Of a DNA stretch of 64,000 nt, positions 8,931 to 16,042 are shown in pieces. The position numbers and the translations under genes were made by a program. Numbering within the stretch: the first letter of the stretch is position 1; the number at the start of each line of letters is the position of its first letter. Under the pieces are notes generated by a model, which searched no databases, was not told the DNA's origin, and saw only the letters and a list, made by a program, of their open reading frames with translations. The stretch spans positions 8,556,001 through 8,620,000 of the forward strand of contig NZ_JBCJKP010000001.1 in the NCBI RefSeq assembly GCF_039503195.1. The letters run 5' to 3'. The stretch comes from Streptomyces mirabilis (GTDB taxonomy: Bacteria; Actinomycetota; Actinomycetes; Streptomycetales; Streptomycetaceae).

Positions 8931-11720
8931 ATGGCACGCATTCCCGCACCCAACCCCAAGCTGGACGCGCGGGCTGCCGATCGGGCCGCCGGAGTGCTTC
9001 TCGGCGCGGCGGTGGGTGACGCGCTGGGCGTGCCGTACGAGTTCAAGGCGACGCTGAGCGAGGACCAGCAGCCGATGATGATCGGCGGCGGCCTGGGGCC
9101 GTACGAGCCCGGTGAGTACTCCGACGACACCCAGATGCAGGTCTGCATCGCCCAGGTGGCGGCGACCGGAACGGATCTGCGCGACCCGGAGGCCCTGGAC
9201 GCGATCGCCGCCAACTTCCAGGGCTGGCTCGGCGAAGGCGCCAGCGATGTCGGCAACCAGACCAGCCTGATCCTGAGCATCGCCGCCCGCGCACCCGGGT
9301 CGGCGGGCACGGCGATGCGGGAGGCGGCCCGCGAGTACACCGCCGGCAACGCGCGCAGCGCGGGGAACGGCTCCCTGATGCGTACCGGGATCGTCGCCCT
9401 CGCCCACCTCGGTGACCCCGCCGCGATGGCCGAGGCCGCCATCGCCGTCAGCGCGCTCACCCACCCGGACCCTGACTGCGCCGACGCATGCGTGTTGTGG
9501 TGCTCCGGCATTCGTACCGCCGTACTGGACGGGACCTTCGACGGCGTACGTGCCGGCCTGAACTTCCTGCCCGCCGAACGCCGGGACACGTGGGCAGAGC
9601 GGCTGGACGAGGCCGAGGCCCACCCACCGCGCCACTTCACCAACAACGGCTGGGTCGTCCACGCACTCCAGGCTGCCTGGTCGGCGATCACCCGTACCGC
9701 CGTGCCGGAGTTGAGTCCCGCCGAGGGCAGCTTCCCCGCCCAGCACCTTCAGTTGGCCCTGGAGGCGGCGGTACGTGCCGGAACGGATACCGACACCGTC
9801 GCGGCGATCGCCGGTGCCCTGCTCGGCGCGCGCTGGGGCAGTTCCGGTGTCCCGCTGGAGTGGCAGCGGGCCGTCAACGGCTGGCCGGATCTGAACGGGG
9901 CCGATCTGGTCCGGCTGGCATTGCTCACCGCCCGCGACGGCAGCGACGACGCCGGCGGCTGGCCCTCGACGCCGCAGCTGCCGTCCTCCCACCCCGGCTT
10001 CGCCATACCCCACCCGCACGACCCCGGGGTGGTACTGGGCAACCTGACCACAGCCCAGGGCGTCGAGCCGGTCGATGTCGATGCCGTGGTGTCACTGTGC
10101 CGTATGGGCATGGGACCGGTCCTGCCCGGTACCGACGTCGAGCACGTCCGCGTCTGGCTGGTGGACAGCCAAGGAGACAACGCCAACCTCCACTACGTGC
10201 TGGACCAGGCCGCACGTGAAGTGCTGCGACTGCGCCAGGAAGGCAAGCGGGTCCTGCTCCACTGCTACGCCGGGCAGAGCCGCACCCCGGCCGTCGCCGC
10301 CGTCTACAGCCACCTGGCCGTCGGCACCGACCCCAGGACCGCACTGAAGGACCTGCGTACCGCGCTGGTGAACGGCTGGCATCTGTCGGAGCACCCTGAA
10401 CTGCACGACGCGGTGTACGAGCTGGCCACCCCGCCGGCCCCTGGAGGGAAGACGGCCAGAGCCGTTTCGCGGAAAAACCAGGCGCACGACGTCTCGGCGG
10501 GCACGGGCACGGGCACGGGGACGGCGGACGACAAGACCGGGGGCCCGCGCGACGGCACCTCCGCGGAACAGGATTCGCTGTTCTCCGTGGAGCCTGACGA
10601 GCCGGATGCGGCCCGGACACCGCGGGAGTTCCTGAAGGAGAAGCACGCGGTGTCCCGGGTACGCGGGCTGCTGCTCGGCCTGGCCATCGGCGACACGCTC
10701 GGCCGCGCCGAGGGCAAGCTGCCGGCCGACGGTCCGTTGCGGGCCGGGGTCAGCACCCAGCTGGCCTGCTTCACCACCGAGGGCATCGTCCGCGCGTGGG
10801 TTCGCGGGGACCACAGGAGTCTTCCCTACGCCCCGTCAGGAGGGGTGTGGCACGCCTACTGCCGGTGGGCCGCCATGCAAGGTCTCAAGGCCCACCGCTG
10901 GGGATCGGACGGGGAAGTGTGGCCCGACGGCTGGCTCGCCCAGGTGCCCGTCCTGGCCGAACGGCGTGGTTCGGCGCCGGCGACCGTGACCGCGCTCGCC
11001 AGGAGCGTGCATGGCCAGGTGGAGACGCCGACGACCAGCCGCGGCTGCCACGCGCTCACCCGTACCCTTCCGGTCGCCGTGCTCGGTGCCGCCTACGGCT
11101 CCGAGCCGGCAGTCGACACGGCCCGTGAGATCGCATCCCTCACCCACGGCGACCCCGCCGCGCACACCGCGACCGCCCAGGCGGTGGTATTGGCCCAGCA
11201 CTGCCTGACCGACCTGACCGAGGCAAAGGCTTCGTCCGGCGGTCGGACACAAGTACAGCAAGCGCTGCAGGAAGGCCTTCGTGCCCTTCGTGGTATCGAC
11301 CGGGCTTCCGCTCCTGAAGAACTCGACCGGCTCGGCCAAGCACTTGAGATGGCCGTCGCTCACCCGGCCGACGCCGAGCGGCTCGCGAAGCTGGCGCCGG
11401 ACGCCATCGCGCCGTCGGCCCTGCTCGGCGGCGTGTATGTCGCTGCCTCCTTCCCCGAACGGGACCAGGTTGCCGACGCGCTGAGTTTCGCAGCCGGGGC
11501 ACCGGACGGTGACTCGGTCGCCTGTGTGGCCGGTGCGCTGCTCGGAGCGGCCCATGGTGCCGAGGCCCTGCCCGTCGGCTTGGTCAGCCGTCACGAACTG
11601 GCCTGGGTCCTCGACACGCTGGCCCGCGACCTCGTAGTCCAACTCGCCGACCGCCCCAGCGACACCGAGTACACCTGGGGCTGGGATCCGAACTGGCGGG
11701 ACCGCTACCCCGGCTGGTGA
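8931..11720 (+). CDS. Fusion: ADP-ribosylglycohydrolase, dual-specificity phosphatase, ADP-ribosylglycohydrolase-like
   Basis: A 929-residue protein starting at ATG 8,931 with GGAG six bases upstream. Domain 1 (~1-330) has GVLLGAAVGDALGVPYEF, the metal-binding YSDDTQM, NARSAGNGSLMRTG and TDTVAAIAGALLGA, all typical of DraG/ARH enzymes that remove ADP-ribose. Domain 2 (~365-500) has HCYAGQSRTPAVA, the HCx5R signature of a dual-specificity protein phosphatase. A Gly/Thr-repeat linker (GTGTGTGT) leads to domain 3 (~570-929), a second ARH fold starting RVRGLLLGLAIGDTLGRAEG. There the SDDT motif is replaced by a threonine-rich FTTEG, while GDSVACVAGALLGA remains, so it may be inactive. It sits downstream of the CoiA-like gene with a 286-bp gap, so it probably has its own promoter. 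A role in reversing ADP-ribosylation during defence is inferred. Confidence 0.85.
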   Translation: MARIPAPNPKLDARAADRAAGVLLGAAVGDALGVPYEFKATLSEDQQPMMIGGGLGPYEPGEYSDDTQMQVCIAQVAATGTDLRDPEALDAIAANFQGWLGEGASDVGNQTSLILSIAARAPGSAGTAMREAAREYTAGNARSAGNGSLMRTGIVALAHLGDPAAMAEAAIAVSALTHPDPDCADACVLWCSGIRTAVLDGTFDGVRAGLNFLPAERRDTWAERLDEAEAHPPRHFTNNGWVVHALQAAWSAITRTAVPELSPAEGSFPAQHLQLALEAAVRAGTDTDTVAAIAGALLGARWGSSGVPLEWQRAVNGWPDLNGADLVRLALLTARDGSDDAGGWPSTPQLPSSHPGFAIPHPHDPGVVLGNLTTAQGVEPVDVDAVVSLCRMGMGPVLPGTDVEHVRVWLVDSQGDNANLHYVLDQAAREVLRLRQEGKRVLLHCYAGQSRTPAVAAVYSHLAVGTDPRTALKDLRTALVNGWHLSEHPELHDAVYELATPPAPGGKTARAVSRKNQAHDVSAGTGTGTGTADDKTGGPRDGTSAEQDSLFSVEPDEPDAARTPREFLKEKHAVSRVRGLLLGLAIGDTLGRAEGKLPADGPLRAGVSTQLACFTTEGIVRAWVRGDHRSLPYAPSGGVWHAYCRWAAMQGLKAHRWGSDGEVWPDGWLAQVPVLAERRGSAPATVTALARSVHGQVETPTTSRGCHALTRTLPVAVLGAAYGSEPAVDTAREIASLTHGDPAAHTATAQAVVLAQHCLTDLTEAKASSGGRTQVQQALQEGLRALRGIDRASAPEELDRLGQALEMAVAHPADAERLAKLAPDAIAPSALLGGVYVAASFPERDQVADALSFAAGAPDGDSVACVAGALLGAAHGAEALPVGLVSRHELAWVLDTLARDLVVQLADRPSDTEYTWGWDPNWRDRYPGW

Positions 11721-11728
11721 CCCGCTGC

Positions 11729-11757
11729 CGATGGCCACGCGAACCGCGTGGCCATCG
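11729..11757. terminator. Two-way terminator hairpin
   Basis: A perfect 13-bp stem (11,729-11,741 with 11,745-11,757) with a 3-base loop lies between the convergent ARH-fusion gene and the MerR/beta-clamp gene. It has no long T-run, as is usual in high-GC actinobacteria. Confidence 0.75.
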
Positions 11758-11783
11758 CCTCGTCCCATCCCAGCCGGTCGGTC

Positions 11784-12866
11784 TCAGTCCTCCAGGCGGA
11801 CCGGCATCAGGATGGAGAAGGTGTCCGTGTCGTCGGGGCGGCGGATCGCGAGCGGTGCCGTAGGAGCCCCGAGCTCCAGGACCAGTTCGTCCCTGGCCGC
11901 TGCGGTCAGCGCGTCCAGCAGGAAGGCGCGGTTGACGGCGACGTCGTGCGGGTCGTCGTCACCGTCGTCGCACACGATTACCGTCCCCTTCTCCGTCACC
12001 CTGAGCACACTGAGGTCGAAGGCTTCGCCATCCTGCTTGCGGGTCTCGCTCGGGCGGACCGGACCGGTCTCCAGCGCCTTCCGGAAGGTCGCCGTGTCGA
12101 CGTGGGCCCGGCGACCGGCCGGGAGGTGGACGAGGCGACGGTAGTCGGGGAACTCGTGGCCGAGGTTCTGGCCGGCCGTCTGACGATCCCCGGTCTCCAG
12201 GGTGACGCGGTCACCGTCCACCGTGAGCTGGACAGGTTCCTCGCCGGTCAGCAGCGCCCGCATCGCGTCGGCGAGCGGAAGAGGCACGACGACCTGCGTG
12301 CGAAGCCCGCCGTGCCCGGTCGTGCGTGCCTGCGCGACGGCCATCCGGTAGCGGTCGGTGGTCACGAGATGGAGTCCTTCGCCCTCGATGTCGAACAGGA
12401 TCCCGTTGAGCATCGGCAGCTCCGGGTCGGTACCGGCCGCGAAACGGACCGCGTCGAGCGCGGCGGCGAGTTCCGGTGCGGGGACGGACAGGCGGGCTGT
12501 GGCGGTGTTGAGCGAAGTCATGGGGTTCTCCCTGTGGTCGAGTAGAGCTCGGAGCGTGGAGAACTCGCCGCGGGCGTCGGACAGCCCCAGTTCGAGACGG
12601 CGCAGGTGCGCCTGAAGGAGACCCCGCACCAGGTCCGTGTCCGCGCCGGACCAGGCGGCCAGGACGAGTCGGATGTCCGCCAACGGCATGCCGGCCCGGC
12701 GCAGTCGGGCCAGCAACCGGGCCTCCTCCAACTGCTCGGGCTCGTACCAGCGGTAGCCGCTGATCGGGTCGACCCAGGCGGGGACCAGCACACCGGCACG
12801 GTCGTAGAACCGCAGCGCGCTCACGCTCAGTCCGCCGTCCCGGGCCATCTCCCCAATGCTGCGCAT
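11784..12866 (-). CDS. MerR-type regulator fused to a DNA polymerase III beta-clamp-like domain
   Basis: A 360-residue protein; ATG 12,866 is preceded by GGAGAACGAG and begins at the canonical MerR helix-turn-helix (MRSIGEMARDGGLSVSALRF, then YDRAGVLVP and GYRWYEPEQLEEARLL). A coiled helix (HLRRLELGLSDARGEFSTLRALL, ~90-115) would dimerise the regulator. From ~120 to the end the sequence resembles sliding-clamp (DnaN) domains: LPMLNGILFDIEGEGLHLVTTDRYRMAVA, then FPDYRRLVHL and a terminal FSILMPVRL, which matches the MPVRL-type C-terminus of beta clamps. Proteins with this fusion are known in Streptomyces but their function is not established. It is followed by the kinase gene, transcribed in the same direction from higher coordinates, with 76 bp between them. 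No island motif precedes it. Confidence 0.85.
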   Translation of the reverse strand: MRSIGEMARDGGLSVSALRFYDRAGVLVPAWVDPISGYRWYEPEQLEEARLLARLRRAGMPLADIRLVLAAWSGADTDLVRGLLQAHLRRLELGLSDARGEFSTLRALLDHRENPMTSLNTATARLSVPAPELAAALDAVRFAAGTDPELPMLNGILFDIEGEGLHLVTTDRYRMAVAQARTTGHGGLRTQVVVPLPLADAMRALLTGEEPVQLTVDGDRVTLETGDRQTAGQNLGHEFPDYRRLVHLPAGRRAHVDTATFRKALETGPVRPSETRKQDGEAFDLSVLRVTEKGTVIVCDDGDDDPHDVAVNRAFLLDALTAAARDELVLELGAPTAPLAIRRPDDTDTFSILMPVRLED

Positions 12867-12942
12867 CTCGTTCTCCACACCCGGAACTCTCAGCCCTCGA
12901 CAAGGTCGAGGGTCAACCTCGGCCACGGTCCGGATCTGTCAC

Positions 12943-14958
12943 TCAGGCCGGGCAGTCGGCCTGCGTGGTGGCCGCACCCCAACGGATCATCATGTAGTGG
13001 GATCCGCCGATCTCCGCCACGGCATAGCGAGAGTACGGCCAGGAGCTTCCCGCACTCTCCCATTCCCTCACGAGAGCCCGGCACGCCTCACCGGCGGCCA
13101 TGCCCGCCCAGGAGTCGACCTGCTTCTCATTCCACTGCACGTAGTCCGACCAGACGTACATCACCGCGTTGTCGGGGTCGAACCCAACCTTGATCTGACC
13201 GTTGCCGAGCACACGATCGGTGCCGAGTGTCTGACGCATCCCGTTGGTTCCCGCGACGATCTTCCTGGCGGCCCCGTCCGCGACCCGGATCTCCGCGCTG
13301 TCGGTACTCGGGATCATCGCCTGACCGAGGCCGTTCTCGTCCGGCTGCCAGTCTTGCGCACCGTCCGTGTCCTGCCCGGTGCCGTTGTCGGCGGCCGACT
13401 GGCACTGGGAGTTGGTGACGAAATCGTCCTGCCACGTCACCTGGGGTTCCTGGCCCTGCTCCTCCTTCACCATGACGTACGTGCGGTACGGCAGGTCCGG
13501 GTGCAGGCGGAGAACCAGGTCACGCAGCGTCAGACACATCAACTTGGCGATCTCCGTCTCCGCATACATCGCCCCCTGCTCGTCGGAGGTCAGCCGGTAC
13601 GAAAGGTAGACCTCCCGGCGCGACTCGTGGAACCGCACGGTTTCCGGGGTGAAATCGGCGCCGTCGCTGAGGTCCTGGGCCTCCACACCCTCGTCGTGCA
13701 GGACCGCGCGCGCGACGTCGTGCTCGCCCGCGCCCTGTGCCGTTCGTGCCTGGTTCCAGCTCGCCACACTCGCCGAGCTGCCGCTCGCGGCCTGCTGCTT
13801 CGCCGCCTCGTCCCCCTTCGCGGTGCTCGCTGAAGGCTGCCCGGATCCGGTCGAGGTCAGCGGTGACGCCGAGGCCGCGGACGAGGGTGCGTGACGGGCG
13901 CCCCCGGTGTCGCCGGGCAGCAGCGCCGCCACTCCTCCGGCCAGGCCGCCGATGACCCCTGCCGCGAGGACGACGGCACCGGCGAGTCGTTTCTTCTTCG
14001 AACGGCTCCGGTCCGAGGGCAACTGCCAGGCGGGGTCCTCCGCGGTCGGCACCTCCCAGATGGCCGTGATCATGTCCACGGCCGTCGCCGGCACCGCATC
14101 GGCGCTCGCCACCTGAGTGACCTGCGAGGCCAGCAGCACCGCACACTCATGGGCGGCATCGGCGGCCGACGGGCGGTCACCCGGTTCCTGGACCAACGCC
14201 TTCTCCACGGTCCGGCGCAGTGGTGCGGGGACGCCGTCCAGGTCGGCCTCGCTCGACATCACGCGGAAGGCCACCACATCGGGCGCGCCGGCCCCGAAGG
14301 GCAGCCGTCCGGTGGCCGCGTAGGCCACGAGCGCGCCCCACGCGAACACGTCACCCGCCGGACCCGCGGTGCCCTGACGGTACTGCTCGGGGCTGATCCA
14401 GCCGGGGGTGCCGGTCATGACCCCGGTACGGGTGACGCTGGTGCCGTCGGCGGCGTGCGCGATGCCGAAGTCCAGCACACGGGGGCCGGCGGGCGTGAGC
14501 AGGACGTTCTGCGGTTTCACATCACGGTGCACCACTCCCACGGCGTGAATGGCGGCCAGCGCCTGTGCGGTGGCGGTCGCGAAGGCGTACAGGCTTCCTT
14601 CCGCGAGCGGCCCATGAGCAAGTACGTGCTGGTTCAGCGTCGGTCCGGGAACATAGGCGGTGGCCAGCCACGGGGTCTGCGCGTCCGGATCGGCGGCGAG
14701 CAGCGGGATCAGGTGCGGTCCGGTGACGCGGGAGGACAGTTCCACCTCGCGCCGGAAGCGAGCCCTGAACTCCGGGTCCTGAGCCTGCTCGGGATGGATC
14801 ACCTTGACCGCCACGCGCATTCCGTCGGAGGTGACGCCGGCATGGACGGTGCCCATACCGCCCGCGCCGAGACGGCCGACGATGCGGTAGGGGCCTATGT
14901 GGGAGGGGTCGCCGGGACGAGCCGACTGGACTCTTCCGCCGGAGCCGATTGCGCTCAC
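12943..14958 (-). CDS. Membrane-anchored serine/threonine protein kinase
   Basis: The predicted protein has 671 residues from GTG 14,958, chosen because AAGGAAG is five bases away (GTG 14,964 lies directly against that site). The kinase domain occupies ~25-285: glycine loop GRLGAGGMG, ATP-binding lysine ~52 (VAVKVI), catalytic loop HRDVKPQN with Asp ~146, and the DFG aspartate ~163. After a Ser/Thr/Lys linker comes one membrane helix (~330-350, rich in Ala/Gly/Val/Leu). The ~320-residue C-terminal part would lie outside the cell; it begins with a low-complexity Ser/Ala/Thr stretch and has paired cysteines (MCLTL, SQCQSA, EACRAL, QADCPA). This layout matches actinobacterial Pkn kinases with an extracytoplasmic sensor. 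The ligand is not recognisable. A defence role is only suggested by position. Confidence 0.9.
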   Translation of the reverse strand: MSAIGSGGRVQSARPGDPSHIGPYRIVGRLGAGGMGTVHAGVTSDGMRVAVKVIHPEQAQDPEFRARFRREVELSSRVTGPHLIPLLAADPDAQTPWLATAYVPGPTLNQHVLAHGPLAEGSLYAFATATAQALAAIHAVGVVHRDVKPQNVLLTPAGPRVLDFGIAHAADGTSVTRTGVMTGTPGWISPEQYRQGTAGPAGDVFAWGALVAYAATGRLPFGAGAPDVVAFRVMSSEADLDGVPAPLRRTVEKALVQEPGDRPSAADAAHECAVLLASQVTQVASADAVPATAVDMITAIWEVPTAEDPAWQLPSDRSRSKKKRLAGAVVLAAGVIGGLAGGVAALLPGDTGGARHAPSSAASASPLTSTGSGQPSASTAKGDEAAKQQAASGSSASVASWNQARTAQGAGEHDVARAVLHDEGVEAQDLSDGADFTPETVRFHESRREVYLSYRLTSDEQGAMYAETEIAKLMCLTLRDLVLRLHPDLPYRTYVMVKEEQGQEPQVTWQDDFVTNSQCQSAADNGTGQDTDGAQDWQPDENGLGQAMIPSTDSAEIRVADGAARKIVAGTNGMRQTLGTDRVLGNGQIKVGFDPDNAVMYVWSDYVQWNEKQVDSWAGMAAGEACRALVREWESAGSSWPYSRYAVAEIGGSHYMMIRWGAATTQADCPA

Positions 14959-15174
14959 GAACACTTCCTTGAACTGAGAGGTGGCCCAGGCAGGCCGGGG
15001 TGTGACGGGTGGTCAGGAGGCAGGGGCTTTCCGGCGTCTTGGCATACATCAGCCAAGGCGAACAGCGGGTGCCGCACCGAGCCGCAGCTGAGCCGACCGG
15101 GACCGAACAGGTCGGCGCGCGGTGGCGAAGCCGCACGGGGTCGAGCCGGCTCAGGTGTGCCGAGCCAGGAGGCG

Positions 15175-15543
15175 TTAACGGTCGGCGTATTGCCTCGCCA
15201 GATCCCTCAGCTCGCTGACCCACAGCTCTGTGTCATCGCCGGGGCGGTGATACGGGGCTCGGCGGGCCAGCCGGAAGAAGCCCGTCGACGGCCGACCGCT
15301 CTCCTTCAGCACCACGAGAGCCGACAGCAGAGGCAGCGATCCGTCCGGGCTTCCCGCAGCGGACGCGTCCTCCAAGAGGTACGGCATCGCGCCCTCATGG
15401 GGCGGGACAGCATGACCAAGGCGTTGCAACTCGTCGCTCAGCCGGCCGTACTGGACAGGCGTCGCACCTCGGCGCGCGTGAGCCCGCAGGATCTCGACCA
15501 CGGCGTCCAACGCCTGCTCGTACTCGACAGTGTCCTTCCGCAT
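15175..15543 (-). CDS. Small protein consisting of the island's recurrent domain
   Basis: A 122-residue protein with a good ribosome binding site (GGGAGGGGACC) before ATG 15,543. It contains little but the recurrent domain: a leading helix (VVEILRAHARRGATPVQYG), a helix with RLSDELQRLGH, then SLPLLSALVVL, GFFRLARR and a final WVSELRDLARQYA, corresponding to SPLLSALL and WxxExERAxxxYA of the paralogues. As a free-standing unit it may show the natural limits of the domain. The island motif (copy 2) lies 97 bp upstream in the orientation shared by the other sites. No function is recognised; a partner or adaptor for the larger proteins with the same domain is inference. Confidence 0.6.
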   Translation of the reverse strand: MRKDTVEYEQALDAVVEILRAHARRGATPVQYGRLSDELQRLGHAVPPHEGAMPYLLEDASAAGSPDGSLPLLSALVVLKESGRPSTGFFRLARRAPYHRPGDDTELWVSELRDLARQYADR

Positions 15544-15639
15544 CGCGGTCCCCTCCCCGGCTGTCGACTTGTGCGACGCGAGCTTATGCGTCCTGCGAGC
15601 CCATGGACAGTCAGATCATCGATCTCTGTGAAGATTTCT

Positions 15640-15657
15640 TGTGAACTCAGTGCGTGG
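15640..15657 (+). promoter_or_regulatory. Island motif, copy 2
   Basis: TGTGAACTCAGTGCGTGG, 97 bp upstream of the small recurrent-domain gene on the minus strand. On the plus strand TTGTGA (15,639-15,644), 17 bases and CATGCT (15,662-15,667) repeat the promoter layout of copy 1, and GGATCGCATnCTG is shared as well. That promoter now faces only a gene fragment. Confidence 0.7.
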
Positions 15658-15659
15658 AT

Positions 15660-16039
15660 CGCATGCTGATGACGTTCGCGTCACCGGTTTCTCGGGCCGG
15701 TGATCAGTGTCCCCGGCGTCCCAATCGCGTCAGCCGCCACACGGTCCGCCACCGCATCGGCCGCCGCTCGCCGCCCAACCGCCTCCGTCTGTCATCGCAA
15801 GAACGGGCACTGACGCGCTCATGCTTTCCGCCGTCGTTGTCGGGAAGAAGGACGGTCCCGTGCCCTTCTTCCGCGACATCCTCAAAGCCGCGGGCCTGGC
15901 TGTCCCGCAGACCGACGAGGCACCGCTGAAGATCTGGCGCCAGGAGCAGGAACGCGCGCACGCCGCCTACGCGAACCCGCCCCGCCCGCTGCCGCCAAGG
16001 CTCGTGCTGACGGCGTCCCGGGCCGCATCAACGAAATGA
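15660..16039 (+). pseudogene. Remnant of a gene with the recurrent domain
   Basis: The last ~75 codons (from about 15,810) read as the second half of the recurrent domain: DALMLSAVVVGKKDG, FFRDILKAAGLAVP, then W-R-Q-E-Q-E-R-A-H-A-A-Y-A-N-P-P, closest to ETERAIALYANPSR of the gene at the left edge. No credible start codon with a ribosome binding site precedes them, and the 5' part between the promoter-like copy 2 and this segment does not align in any one frame. The most likely history is a full-length paralogue of the CoiA-like gene that kept its promoter and 3' end and lost its middle. A short protein from ATG 15,821 cannot be excluded. It ends 3 bp from the stop of the GmrSD-type gene on the other strand. 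Confidence 0.55.
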
Positions 16040-16042
16040 CCG

